Of a DNA stretch of 36,909 nt, positions 25,544 to 34,794 are shown in pieces. The stretch's first letter is position 1. The number at the start of each line of letters is the position of its first letter. The notes under the pieces were generated by a model. The model did no database searches and had not been told where the DNA came from. It saw only the letters and a list, made by a program, of their open reading frames with translations. The position numbers were made by a program, and so were the translations under genes. This DNA comes from Ignavibacteriae bacterium HGW-Ignavibacteriae-3. Its GTDB lineage: Bacteria; Bacteroidota; Ignavibacteria; Ignavibacteriales; Melioribacteraceae. Where the stretch lies: assembly GCA_002839795.1 (NCBI GenBank), contig PGYS01000015.1, positions 1-36,909 of the forward strand. Reading direction: 5' to 3'.

Positions 25544-26833
25544 ATGAGAATTACCAAAAGTGAAAAATTATTTGAAGAAGCTAAAAAATATATTCCCGGA
25601 GGAGTGAATTCCCCCGTCCGGGCATTTAAGTCCGTAGGCGGATCTCCGCGATTTATGTCAAATGGTTCCGGTTCAAAAATGCATGACGTGGATGGTAACG
25701 AATTGCTTGATTATATCGGCAGCTGGGGTCCGCATCTGTTCGGTCATAATCCGGAATTCATAAAAGATTCTCTGATCAAAGCAATAGAGAACGGTACAAG
25801 TTTCGGCGCTCCCACAGAAATTGAAATTGAAATGGCTAAACTTATCACAGAGCTTGTTCCGTCTGTTGAATTGGTCAGAATGGTTAACAGCGGCACTGAA
25901 GCTACTATGAGCGCCGTTCGGGCCGCGCGAGGATATACAGGAAGAGAAAAATTTATAAAATTTGAAGGGTGCTATCACGGACACGGAGATTTCTTCTTAA
26001 TCAAAGCAGGTTCAGGCGCATTAACTTTCGGCGTACCCACAAGTCCCGGAGTAACAAAGGGAAATGCCGCAGATACTCTCGTAGCAGATTTTAATGACAT
26101 CAATTCAGTTAAAAAATTAATTTCACAGAATAAAAATGAAATTGCCGCGGTAATAATTGAAGCTGTGGTAGGAAACATGGGAACTGTCCGGGCAAGTGAT
26201 AAATTCATAAAAGAATTAAGACAGATATGCAATGAAGAAAAAATTATTCTCATTTTTGATGAAGTGATGACGGGATTCCGTCTGGCTCAGGGAGGAGCTC
26301 AGGAAATTCTTGGCGTAAAACCCGATCTATCTACTTTTGGTAAAATTATTGGAGGGGGTCTGCCGGTCGGAGCATACGGCGGAAAGAGAGAAATTATGGA
26401 AATGGTATCCCCAAGCGGTCCTGTTTATCAGGCCGGAACATTGAGCGGTAATCCTCTGGCAATGAACGCGGGTTATGCCGCTCTTACTTATATCAAAGAT
26501 CATCCGGATGTTTACAAATCCCTTGAGCAGAAATCTGCATATCTGGAAAACGGTATAAAGGATGGTATAAAATCGGCAGGAAAAAACTATCAATTCAACC
26601 GTGTCGGTTCAATGATGACTTTCTTTTTTACGGAAGAGCCTGTAACGGATTATAACTCGGCAGTAACATCAGATACCAAACTTTACGGCAGATATTTTCA
26701 TGAAATGCTCAACCGGGGAATTTATCTTCCCCCTGCTCAATTTGAAGCCATGTTTGTTTCAACCGCACATACAATTGATGACCTTGATAAGAGTATAAAC
26801 GCAAATTTGGAAGCTCTAAAAGCTATTGTGTGA
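25544..26833 (+). CDS. hemL: glutamate-1-semialdehyde 2,1-aminomutase
   Basis: A 429-residue PLP enzyme making 5-aminolevulinate from glutamate-1-semialdehyde. The PLP lysine is Lys267 in STFGKIIGGGLPVGAYGG. PGGVNSPVRAF near residue 18, NSGTEATMSA near 115 and FDEVMTGFR near 238 are the family signatures, and length is normal. AGGAAC lies before the ATG. It completes the C5 route with hemA; it is the last heme gene in the window, 246 bases before the radical SAM gene. Confidence 0.97.
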   Translation: MRITKSEKLFEEAKKYIPGGVNSPVRAFKSVGGSPRFMSNGSGSKMHDVDGNELLDYIGSWGPHLFGHNPEFIKDSLIKAIENGTSFGAPTEIEIEMAKLITELVPSVELVRMVNSGTEATMSAVRAARGYTGREKFIKFEGCYHGHGDFFLIKAGSGALTFGVPTSPGVTKGNAADTLVADFNDINSVKKLISQNKNEIAAVIIEAVVGNMGTVRASDKFIKELRQICNEEKIILIFDEVMTGFRLAQGGAQEILGVKPDLSTFGKIIGGGLPVGAYGGKREIMEMVSPSGPVYQAGTLSGNPLAMNAGYAALTYIKDHPDVYKSLEQKSAYLENGIKDGIKSAGKNYQFNRVGSMMTFFFTEEPVTDYNSAVTSDTKLYGRYFHEMLNRGIYLPPAQFEAMFVSTAHTIDDLDKSINANLEALKAIV

Positions 26834-26848
26834 CGGTTAAAAAAAAGG

Positions 26849-26885
26849 AAGCCGGCACCCGCTCTTATGGAGCGATTGTCGGCTT
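26849..26885. terminator. strong hairpin after hemL, possible terminator
   Basis: A 9-bp stem (26849-26857 with 26877-26885, one G-U pair) and an inner 5-bp stem (CGCTC/GAGCG) form a hairpin 15 bases after the hemL stop. The U-run is on the wrong side for hemL: eight A residues precede it (26839-26846), so the canonical terminator orientation is the minus strand. On the plus strand only TTT follows. It may still end hemL or act both ways. Confidence 0.5.
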
Positions 26886-26919
26886 TGAGGGTGTATGAAT
26901 CAAACTTTGTTTTTTTTAT

Positions 26920-26960
26920 AGATGAAGGAACGAACATGTTTCTTAATGGCTCTTTCATCT
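26920..26960 (+). other. structured non-coding segment before the radical SAM gene
   Basis: AGATGAA (26920-26926) pairs with TTCATCT (26954-26960), or alternatively AAGGAAC (26925-26931) pairs with GTTTCTT (26938-26944). Two exclusive hairpins after an eight-T run (26910-26917) could be a leader or small RNA. No known riboswitch class is recognised. Confidence 0.3.
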
Positions 26961-27079
26961 ACTGATATTATCGAATATAATGGGAATAACTTTATACTGC
27001 ATTCTAAATTATTTTTACCCGCCCCAAGAATATTCTCATTTAACGGCGAATTATGATAATGAATAAATAAAATTTAGAA

Positions 27080-28069
27080 ATGGCTTTTATCCCATCATAT
27101 ATAAAACTACTTGAAACTGGAGAATTAAAGAAACGGGCCGAGTCCGCATTAAAAATTCTTCAACATTGTTTAAGCTGTCCTCAGGAATGTGGCATAGATA
27201 GAACAAGCCGGGAGAACGGTTTATGCCACAGCGGCTACTTTCCTATCCTTTCCTCCTTTACTCCTCATCACGGTGAGGAGCCGGTACTTTCCGGTTCAAG
27301 GGGCGCCGGAAATATTTTCTTCGGAAATTGCAATCTGAAGTGTCTTTTTTGCCAAAACTATGAAATAAGCCAGAATTGGAATGCCGAAAGAAAGAATGAA
27401 GTTTCGTTTGAAGAACTCGCGGACATAATGCTGCTGCTTCAATCCAGAGGATGTCATAATGTGGGATTCGTTTCTCCAACACACTTCTCCGCACAAATTC
27501 TTAAATCTGTTTTAATTGCGGCTGAAAATGGATTACATCTTCCCCTCATTTACAATTCGAACGGATATGATTCCGTTGAAATGCTAAAACTATACGACGG
27601 AGTTGTTGATATTTATCTGCCAGATTTTAAATACGGTGACAACGAAACTGCAAAAAAATATTCCAACGCTAGGGATTATTTCGATCATGCCTGCCGAGCC
27701 ATTAAGGAAATGTTCCGGCAGGTAGGCGACGAACTTATTTACGAAGATGGAGTAGTTGTCCGGGGACTGATTATCCGTCACCTTGTATTGCCCAACGGAT
27801 TGGCCGATTCAGAAAAGGTATTTAAGTTTATATCCGAAGAATTGAGCCCCAATGTTCATATCTCACTTATGTCTCAATATTATCCGACGAATAAATCGCA
27901 CCTGGATATTCTTATAGACCGGCCCATAAGGCAGTCCGAATATGAAAAATCTCTTGTGTTAATGGAATTATACGGCCTGCACAATGGATGGGCACAGGAG
28001 ATGGGCAGCCAGGAGTTCTACCGCCCGGATTTTAATTCGGGGAGAGACAATCCATTCCGGAATAAATAA
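27080..28069 (+). CDS. radical SAM protein, PflX-like (pyruvate formate-lyase activase related)
   Basis: A 329-residue radical SAM protein. The [4Fe-4S]/SAM site is Cys84, Cys88, Cys91 in CNLKCLFC. An additional N-terminal cysteine set (Cys30, Cys33, Cys37, Cys49; CLSCPQECGIDR) is typical of the PflX branch. GAGNIFFGNC precedes the cluster and YLPDFKYGD lies mid-protein. The family is named after formate-lyase activases, but its substrates are unproven and no glycyl radical enzyme is encoded nearby. It is transcribed towards the acyl-CoA synthetase gene, with 15 bases between the stops. Confidence 0.85.
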   Translation: MAFIPSYIKLLETGELKKRAESALKILQHCLSCPQECGIDRTSRENGLCHSGYFPILSSFTPHHGEEPVLSGSRGAGNIFFGNCNLKCLFCQNYEISQNWNAERKNEVSFEELADIMLLLQSRGCHNVGFVSPTHFSAQILKSVLIAAENGLHLPLIYNSNGYDSVEMLKLYDGVVDIYLPDFKYGDNETAKKYSNARDYFDHACRAIKEMFRQVGDELIYEDGVVVRGLIIRHLVLPNGLADSEKVFKFISEELSPNVHISLMSQYYPTNKSHLDILIDRPIRQSEYEKSLVLMELYGLHNGWAQEMGSQEFYRPDFNSGRDNPFRNK

Positions 28070-28084
28070 AAAAGAATATATTTT

Positions 28085-29992
28085 TTATAACCTGCCGATT
28101 ATAGTCCTGTTCTGATGATTACAAATATCCTTTCCTTCTTGTGTAAAAAGAAAATCAATTCTGTTCTGATAGAATTCTGTAATCCTGCCTCTGACAATTT
28201 TTAATGTGCTGTTCATAAACTTATTCTGTTCCGTGAATCCTTCTCCCAGGACAGCAATCGCGGAGGGAATCCATCTTTCAGGAAACTGACCGGCCGAAAT
28301 TCCACCCGATCTGAATTTTGACACTTCGCTTTCGAGCATTTTTAAAATTGCGGTTTGTCCTTCAGATGAATGGTGAGATATTTTATTTTCGTTTGCCCAG
28401 TGTAGGATCATTTCTTTGTTGGGGACAACGAGAGCAACGGTATACGGAGATTGATTATTATAGAGCATGACCTGTTCGATATAAACGGATTGTTCCGTAA
28501 GCGCCTCTTCAATACCTTCAGGACTGTATTTTTCTCCATCGCTGCTGATGAGAAGGCTCTTGAACCTCCCCAGCACGTACAGGAAGCCGTCACTATCGAA
28601 GTAACCAAGGTCTCCCGTGTAAAGCCATCCATGCTTTAGCGTTTCTTTCGTCGCAGCGTCATTTTTCCAGTAACCCACCATAACATTTTCTCCTCTCACA
28701 ACAATTTCCCCTTTTGCTCCTGGAGGCAGTTCAACCCCTTCGGTGTCGCAGATTTTCACTTCCAGATCGGTCACAATGGCACCCGAGGACCCGAGTTTAT
28801 GCTTCAGCGGAAGATTGGCTGAAATTACAGGTGCGGCTTCTGTTAATCCGTATCCCTGGAACATTGGAATTCCGATTGCATAGAAGAAATGCTGAAGATC
28901 TATATCAAGGAGGGCTCCTCCGCCGATAAAAAATTCCAGCCGGCCGCCGAAGCTCGCTCTTATCTTGCTGAAGAGTATTTTATCATAGAACTTATATAAG
29001 GGCACGGCAAAAATCTTTTTTCCTTTTCCTTTGTTATAACCGTTGCCGTTATATTCATATGCCGTTTTAAGAGCCGCGTTAAACATTTTTTCCACTACAG
29101 CGCCTTTTTCCCTAATTCCCTTCTCAATATTTTTTCTGAAATTTTTTGCGAGCGCCGGCACGCTTAACAAAAAAGTTGGACGTATTTCTTTAATATTCTT
29201 CGGAACGTTTTTAAGAGTCTCCATTGGAGTCCGGCCCTGCTGAACCGAGGCCATGCTGGCGCCGTTTTTCATCAAAGTATATATCCCCGCCGTATGGGCA
29301 AATGCGTGGTCCCACGGAAGCATTAATAATGAAACGTAGCTCTCCGGTATCGGGAGAAGTTTGGAGGACTGTTCAACATTAGCGGTATAATTACGGTGAG
29401 TTAATATTATCCCCTTTGGATCGGCAGTAGTTCCTGATGTATAGCAGATATTCGCATAGTCATTTTCCTTAACTGAATTAATTCTTGCTTCAAATTCACG
29501 TTTGTAATTCTTAAGGAATTCATCCCCCTCTTTCATTAAATCTTCAATAAATATTTCATCTTCATCTTTTTTCCCGGGTTTATCAAGCAGTATGATTTTT
29601 TCCAGATCCGGCAGATCGTTTTTAATCTTTCTTATTTTGTCCAGATTATTTTGTGAAACTACAACCATTCTGCTGCCGGAATGCGCAAGTCTGAATTTGA
29701 GATCGTTTAGCTCCTCAACTTTGGTGGATACGGGGACATTTATCGCACCCGTAAATAATATTCCCAATTCGCTGATGACCCAATAATTTCTTCCCTCGGA
29801 AATTAGAGCGATCCTGTCTCCGTTAGTTATTCCGTAATTGATGAGTCCTGCGGCAAAGCTATGGACTGATTTTCTCATTGCGGAATAAGTTGTTCCTTCA
29901 TAACCAGTTCCCCGGTTTTCCCACATAAGGATATTATCACCGTAACGATTCACGCTTTCTTCAAATAAATTCGGAAGTGTCCTTTCTTTCAT
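28085..29992 (-). CDS. long-chain acyl-CoA synthetase (AMP-forming)
   Basis: A 635-residue ANL-superfamily ligase activating fatty acids to acyl-CoA through acyl-AMP. The P-loop YTSGTTADPKG is at 184-194, GYGLTEAAPV in the middle, and GWLYTGDLGYFDSDGFLYVLGR near residue 470. Overall length and the DSDGFLYVLGR region fit the FadD15-type long-chain synthetases common in Bacteroidota. No signal peptide, so cytoplasmic or membrane-associated. Its nearest - strand neighbour is the barrel gene 196 bases upstream, so it is probably its own unit. Chain-length preference is not readable. Confidence 0.92.
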   Translation of the reverse strand: MKERTLPNLFEESVNRYGDNILMWENRGTGYEGTTYSAMRKSVHSFAAGLINYGITNGDRIALISEGRNYWVISELGILFTGAINVPVSTKVEELNDLKFRLAHSGSRMVVVSQNNLDKIRKIKNDLPDLEKIILLDKPGKKDEDEIFIEDLMKEGDEFLKNYKREFEARINSVKENDYANICYTSGTTADPKGIILTHRNYTANVEQSSKLLPIPESYVSLLMLPWDHAFAHTAGIYTLMKNGASMASVQQGRTPMETLKNVPKNIKEIRPTFLLSVPALAKNFRKNIEKGIREKGAVVEKMFNAALKTAYEYNGNGYNKGKGKKIFAVPLYKFYDKILFSKIRASFGGRLEFFIGGGALLDIDLQHFFYAIGIPMFQGYGLTEAAPVISANLPLKHKLGSSGAIVTDLEVKICDTEGVELPPGAKGEIVVRGENVMVGYWKNDAATKETLKHGWLYTGDLGYFDSDGFLYVLGRFKSLLISSDGEKYSPEGIEEALTEQSVYIEQVMLYNNQSPYTVALVVPNKEMILHWANENKISHHSSEGQTAILKMLESEVSKFRSGGISAGQFPERWIPSAIAVLGEGFTEQNKFMNSTLKIVRGRITEFYQNRIDFLFTQEGKDICNHQNRTIIGRL

Positions 29993-30066
29993 TCTTTATC
30001 CCGTTAATTACTTACAAATTAAAATAAGACTTCGGCAGGACTTTCACACTTTGATTTTTTAAAAAG

Positions 30067-30079
30067 AATAGAACACGGA
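30067..30079 (+). repeat. second copy of the AATAGAACACGGA repeat end
   Basis: The 13 bases are identical to 22897-22909 at the left end of the element after hemG. The rest of the 196-base gap (29993-30188) does not match that element, so this is a partial or diverged copy. Otherwise I see no gene in the gap. Confidence 0.45.
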
Positions 30080-30188
30080 CCGGCAGGCGGGTTATCATTA
30101 TCGGTTAGACTCATAATCAATCATAATCTCTTAAAAATTAAGCGTTCAACCGGACCATATCCTTGCAGGCAACCTTAACTTTATTGCC

Positions 30189-30827
30189 TTAAAAATAAAA
30201 TCTGAAGCCTGCGCGCATCATAATACCGCTCATATCATAACTGCGTTCGAATGTGTGTCTGATTCCGGTTCCCGAATCTCTTACATCATACTGCCAGCTT
30301 GGTTTAGAATAATGATAAGAGATTTCCGCGATCGCGTCTGATCTTCTACCAAGTTCATACATCAAACCGAAGCCAAGCCGCCATGAAAAATCGAACGCAC
30401 CGCGGAATTTATCATCACTCGGATTGCTGTAATCTCTGTAAAAGATAAGAAGCACCTCGAGTCCGGCGGCGCCCGTAACAAATGCCCTGGTTCTCTGGGC
30501 AACTATCCAATTGCCGGTTACGCTTCCCATAATCGGCACGGAGTGAAGATTTGTCTTGGCACGCAATTCATTCAATGTGCTGTTCGGACCGTAAAGATCA
30601 TTAATCTGAGAAATAAATTTCTGATCAACATAATTTTTTTTGAACCAGTCTGCGCTGTAACCGATCAGGAAGTTATCATCCACATACCAGCCGCCTTCGT
30701 AGCCGATAATGAATCCGGCGTCCGTTGCGCCGGGAGTGAATAAGCCAAGTTTTACGGATGAAAATTTTGACTGCGCCGGAAGAAGAATCGGCGCTAAGAC
30801 GAGTAACAGACAGATTATTTTCTTCAT
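30189..30827 (-). CDS. small outer-membrane beta-barrel protein
   Basis: A 212-residue protein with a signal peptide (1-18, ending LLPAQ) and alternating amphipathic strands (AFDFSWRLGFGLMYELG, AIAEISYHYSKPSW), ending in GFRFYF with a terminal phenylalanine as in many outer-membrane proteins. About eight strands fit. I do not recognise the family beyond OmpA/opacity-like small barrels. It lies downstream of the T9SS cytochrome gene but beyond that gene's terminator, so it is a separate unit. Confidence 0.7.
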   Translation of the reverse strand: MKKIICLLLVLAPILLPAQSKFSSVKLGLFTPGATDAGFIIGYEGGWYVDDNFLIGYSADWFKKNYVDQKFISQINDLYGPNSTLNELRAKTNLHSVPIMGSVTGNWIVAQRTRAFVTGAAGLEVLLIFYRDYSNPSDDKFRGAFDFSWRLGFGLMYELGRRSDAIAEISYHYSKPSWQYDVRDSGTGIRHTFERSYDMSGIMMRAGFRFYF

Positions 30828-30963
30828 TTTATAACCCGTACAAATTGTGTTTCTTGTATTTCAATTAAGATGCCCGGAAAAATTTAACTATTTGCATTTA
30901 TTTTGATGCTTTAAAATAGATTTTGTTTTGTTAAATGAACAATTAGTTTTCAAAAGTATATAA

Positions 30964-30991
30964 AAAAAGGCGGTCATCAGACCGCCTTTTT
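30964..30991 (-). terminator. bidirectional terminator after the T9SS cytochrome
   Basis: A 12-bp perfect stem, AAAAAGGCGGTC with GACCGCCTTTTT around ATCA, lies 25 bases after the cytochrome stop on the minus strand. U-tracts on both sides allow action in either direction. Confidence 0.9.
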
Positions 30992-31016
30992 GAGAAAATG
31001 TGTTTACCGGTTTATT

Positions 31017-32507
31017 CTATTTAACTAACAGCATCTTTCTGGCGTAAGCAAATTCGGATGCTTCTAATCTGTAAACATAAACACCGGTTGCTAAATTTGA
31101 GCCGTCAAATTTAACTTCATGCGTGCCGGCATTCATATTAGCGTTGATAATTGTATTGATAAGTTCACCGGTAATGGAATAAACTTTCAATGTAACAGCC
31201 GACGATTTTGGCAGAGCAAATTTAATTGTGGTAGTTGGATTAAATGGATTAGGATAGTTTTGAGATAATCCGAAAGCCGATGGAATATCATTTGTTCCGG
31301 CTACACTAACAGGTTTACTATGCATTGCTTTTGCTTTAAGTGAAGCCCAGGCAACATCTTTTGTAGTATGGCATTGTATACAGGAATAATCCAAAGTCAC
31401 ACCCGAAATTCCATTCGCATCCTGCTTTATAAATTTAAAACCAACCGGAGGAGTTGCAGTATTATTAATTGTCACTATATTATCAAACATTGTAATAGGG
31501 TCAGTTAAAATTTTCCAGTAGTGCGCGCTTTGATCGGAAACGTAAGCTGTAAGCTGATCTCCGTTTCTCGCAGCGAACGGCATATGGCAATCTGTACATT
31601 TCGCCATAGTTTTTGATTCTTCGTGTCCAACAATTGTTTTATTGGGGTGACAAGATTCGCATTTAGCTGATACGCCGCCCAGATTGAAATAAACTCCTTT
31701 ATGTGAATCATGACATGTAGCACAGGTGAAATTGGCTTTGCCATGTTTCGAAGCAAGAAGCATGTCTCCCTGTTCCCGATGTCTGATAAAACCTGTACTT
31801 ATAGTCCCAACAGTTCTTGCTTGCCATTCAACACGTTTATCCCACGTGTAAGTTGTTGTGCCCTCGTTACGGTCTCTCGCATGGCAATTGTTGCATGAGT
31901 TTAGACCTTCTTTAGGTGGTTTATTAGAGATATTTGATGTATGTGATTTTGCCGGGCCGTGGCAACCTTCGCATCCAATTCCGGCCTCAGCCCAGCTGCC
32001 TTCAATCCCAGGATACATGTTGAATTCGGTTGTCTTGGTTTTGCTCGCACCGGTTGTATGGCACTTATAACAGGAATAAGTGTATGAAGCCTTTGTTAAT
32101 GAGCCGGATGTATAAGGCACCCATTTTTTAGTACTTAGATTATATTGGTGGTTAGGACCATACATCAGGTATCCTTCCTTATCAAGAAAACGGGCGTTGG
32201 AATGATATCCTCCAACAACAAATCCTATATCTCCCCATGTTAATCCTGCAGGAGCACTCGGAACTCCGGAATTCAAAGTATAATTGACCTGTGTCCCGAC
32301 AACTTTTTGGGCTGTAAGTACGGGGTATGATGGCGGATTACCACCAAGTATTTTTTGAATCTTATAAGGATGACCTGATTGCTTCCAGTTATTATATTGT
32401 GCTGAATGACAATTTTTACATGCCTCACTCCCGGCATATTCCTGAGCCATCATAGTACCATAACTCAGTAGCACTATTGAGAAAATAAAAAGTATAGATT
32501 TTTTCAT
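31017..32507 (-). CDS. octaheme c-type cytochrome with T9SS type A sorting domain
   Basis: A 496-residue secreted protein. Signal peptide 1-21 (MMAQ), then a c554-like start (AGSEACKNCHSAQYNNWKQS) and eight CXXCH motifs (CKNCH, CYKCH, CEGCH, CNNCH, CATCH, CESCH, CTDCH, CIQCH) to about residue 385. Residues 408-496 are a type IX secretion sorting domain (LSQNYPNPFNPTTTIKF, then GVYVYRLEA and the KMLLVK end). Heme is attached in the periplasm, so a folded holo-cytochrome would have to pass the T9SS channel to the surface. It is preceded by a two-component operon and followed by a terminator. Surface electron transfer is the likely role; the acceptor is unknown. Confidence 0.88.
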   Translation of the reverse strand: MKKSILFIFSIVLLSYGTMMAQEYAGSEACKNCHSAQYNNWKQSGHPYKIQKILGGNPPSYPVLTAQKVVGTQVNYTLNSGVPSAPAGLTWGDIGFVVGGYHSNARFLDKEGYLMYGPNHQYNLSTKKWVPYTSGSLTKASYTYSCYKCHTTGASKTKTTEFNMYPGIEGSWAEAGIGCEGCHGPAKSHTSNISNKPPKEGLNSCNNCHARDRNEGTTTYTWDKRVEWQARTVGTISTGFIRHREQGDMLLASKHGKANFTCATCHDSHKGVYFNLGGVSAKCESCHPNKTIVGHEESKTMAKCTDCHMPFAARNGDQLTAYVSDQSAHYWKILTDPITMFDNIVTINNTATPPVGFKFIKQDANGISGVTLDYSCIQCHTTKDVAWASLKAKAMHSKPVSVAGTNDIPSAFGLSQNYPNPFNPTTTIKFALPKSSAVTLKVYSITGELINTIINANMNAGTHEVKFDGSNLATGVYVYRLEASEFAYARKMLLVK

Positions 32508-32591
32508 ATCGGGCCTATTATATATGGATAAAATGATCTTAATTCCTCTGAAAATATATCAGACTTTCTTGTATTTATAAAGACAACAATG

Positions 32592-32607
32592 ATGAAAAAT
32601 TTTTCAT
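32592..32607. promoter_or_regulatory. 16-bp perfect palindrome upstream of the octaheme gene
   Basis: ATGAAAAATTTTTCAT lies 85 bases before the cytochrome start (minus strand). A 15-of-16 match occurs upstream of the adjacent response regulator gene at 34795, so it may be that regulator's operator. Confidence 0.45.
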
Positions 32608-32666
32608 TTTAATTAGCAGACAGGGAGTCTTAGTTTTTGATCGGAGGAGCGATGGTTTTTATACGT

Positions 32667-34067
32667 TTATTCTTCTATTTTGATGTATGGGAGAGTTATA
32701 CAAAAGATTGTTCCTTTCGGAGAATTGTCCGATACCTGAATTTTGCCGTTCATAGAGATAACGATCGATTTGACAATACTCAGGCCGAGTCCATAGCCTA
32801 CAATACCTATTTTTTCCGCGGATTCACTTCTGTAAAAACGCTCGAATACCTTTTCTTTTTCACTGTCAGCAATACCAATGCCCTTATCCTTTACAATGAC
32901 ATTTATGCAGCCATTTGAAGAATTAGATATTACTTCAATTATATCATCTTCAGATGAGTATTTAAGCGCATTACCGATTAGATTTTCAATGACAATAATA
33001 AAATTCTCTTCCTTGCCCCGAACGTAGAGATTATTTGAAATAAAATAGTAGATTCTCTGCTGGGGGAATAAAATCTTAATATGTTTTTCAAACAGAGATG
33101 TCAGATTAAAAATCATATTGCTCTGTCCGCTATCTCTCCCTGTACGGGAAATAAGTAAGAGCGACTTAACTATTGATATCATCCGGTCGCTCTGCTCCTT
33201 AACAACTTCAAGAGATTGTTTTATCTCTCCGTGATATTTCTTCTTAGTCAGCGCAAATTCAAGTTCAGAAGAGATTGCCGTTAAAGGGGTCATTAACTGA
33301 TGGGATGCGTTATCCGAGAAAGCAGAGATCTGCTGAATTTGAACCTCAAGACGCTCAAACAGATTATTTAAAGTAATTTTCAATTTATTGATTTCATCGT
33401 TCGGGTCGGAATCAAGCTGAAGACGCTCTTTCAGGTTAACCGCAGAAATATTATTCGCAGTTTCTATTATCTTATTTATTGGCTGGAATAGTCTTCTGGA
33501 AATAAAAATGCTGAGAGCTATAATTATAATCAGAACAAAAGGAAGAATAAGCAAAGTGTAGGATAAAATACTTTTTAATGCGGCTACGAGCTTCTCTCTT
33601 CTGAAGGAAAGTTGAACATAACCAAAATGTTCGCCGTCATCATTGATCAATTTTGCATAGCCTGTGCGTACAACTTCAGTTTTTGTTTCCGAATCGTCAA
33701 AATATTCATTGTCAGTAAATTCCGGGTAAGCTAAAGGAATTTGACTGAAATATTTAAGATTTTCACTCCCCAGCAATATTTTTCCCTCAATTGTATATAT
33801 CTGAAGGAAAAAAGTGTTATCAGTTATTCGCACCAAATCCGATTCCAGGAATTCTTCCGGCCGAATAATTTCAATTGCTCTGTCTTTTACTTTGAATGAC
33901 GATACTATGTGCTCAATTTCATGTCTTATTTTTGCATCAAGCACGGACGTCAACTGATATTTTACAACTATATAAATCAGGATATTGAAAATTACAAGGA
34001 AGGAAAAAAATGCCGTGCTAATCCAGATACTGTTTCTAATAATAGTTCTTGAGAGTGGAATTCTCAT
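32667..34067 (-). CDS. sensor histidine kinase
   Basis: A 466-residue membrane kinase. Helix 1 at about 13-36, an extracytoplasmic sensor of about 130 residues, helix 2 at about 166-191, then HAMP. The phosphorylated histidine is His256 (SHQLMTPLTA). The ATPase domain has the N box ENLIGNALKYS (361-371), DKGIGIA (394-400) and GYGLGLS (424-430). The sensor part has no cysteine or heme motif, so its signal is unknown. It starts 3 bases after the regulator gene stop and is co-transcribed with it. Confidence 0.94.
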   Translation of the reverse strand: MRIPLSRTIIRNSIWISTAFFSFLVIFNILIYIVVKYQLTSVLDAKIRHEIEHIVSSFKVKDRAIEIIRPEEFLESDLVRITDNTFFLQIYTIEGKILLGSENLKYFSQIPLAYPEFTDNEYFDDSETKTEVVRTGYAKLINDDGEHFGYVQLSFRREKLVAALKSILSYTLLILPFVLIIIIALSIFISRRLFQPINKIIETANNISAVNLKERLQLDSDPNDEINKLKITLNNLFERLEVQIQQISAFSDNASHQLMTPLTAISSELEFALTKKKYHGEIKQSLEVVKEQSDRMISIVKSLLLISRTGRDSGQSNMIFNLTSLFEKHIKILFPQQRIYYFISNNLYVRGKEENFIIVIENLIGNALKYSSEDDIIEVISNSSNGCINVIVKDKGIGIADSEKEKVFERFYRSESAEKIGIVGYGLGLSIVKSIVISMNGKIQVSDNSPKGTIFCITLPYIKIEE

Positions 34068-34070
34068 TTT

Positions 34071-34739
34071 TTAATCTCCAAGAAAAACATATCCCTCGCC
34101 GTAAACTGTTTTTATACATTTGCCGGGTGTAATACTCTCCAAACGCTTACGCAGATTTTTAATTGTAACATCAACAAAGTTTGTCCCCGGCGTATAGTTA
34201 ATACCCCAGACTTTCTCGAAGAGCGTTTCTCGATTAATAACAACGCCTTTGTTAGAGACAAGAAAGTGCAAAAGAGCAAATTCTTTTTCTGTTAACTTGA
34301 GTGACGATTCACCTGATTCAACGCAGTGAGTGAAAAGATTAAGAGAAAAAGAGCCGCAATGCAGAACAGGTTCGGCAGATGCGGTTCTTCGGATTACTGC
34401 TTCAATTCTTGCAAAAACTTCTTCAATGTTGAATGGTTTTGTTATATAATCATCCGCCCCTGCTTTAAGAGCGTCAATTTTATTTGATACATCGCTCAAT
34501 GCGGTCAGCAGGATTATCGGGGTATTATTGCCGCTCTCCCGGATTGCCTTACAAACCTGGAGACCGGTCATTTTCGGCATCCGCCAGTCAAGCAGAATTA
34601 TATCGAAATTTTCATTCTCAAGAGAGGATATTACGGCAGCGCCATCGGATACAAGTTTTGCCGTGTAACCTTCAGCGAGAAAATTTTTTTTGAGAGAGTT
34701 GGCAATTGCCTTCTCGTCTTCAGCAATTAAAATGTTCAT
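34071..34739 (-). CDS. OmpR/PhoB-family response regulator
   Basis: A 222-residue two-domain regulator. In the receiver domain the phosphoacceptor is Asp51 (LLDWRMP), with acidic Glu7/Asp8, Thr79 and Lys101 (DYITKPF). The C-terminal winged helix (about 125-220) has LTEKEFALLHFL and the recognition region VDVTIKNLRKRLE, ending GEGYVFLGD. It is the first gene of the regulator-kinase pair. A near-palindrome at 34795, repeated upstream of the octaheme gene, is a candidate target and would imply autoregulation. Confidence 0.95.
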   Translation of the reverse strand: MNILIAEDEKAIANSLKKNFLAEGYTAKLVSDGAAVISSLENENFDIILLDWRMPKMTGLQVCKAIRESGNNTPIILLTALSDVSNKIDALKAGADDYITKPFNIEEVFARIEAVIRRTASAEPVLHCGSFSLNLFTHCVESGESSLKLTEKEFALLHFLVSNKGVVINRETLFEKVWGINYTPGTNFVDVTIKNLRKRLESITPGKCIKTVYGEGYVFLGD

Positions 34740-34794
34740 TTATTTCCAATCCTGATACTTAAAAATAGTTTATTTTCTTCTCCGCATACCAAAT

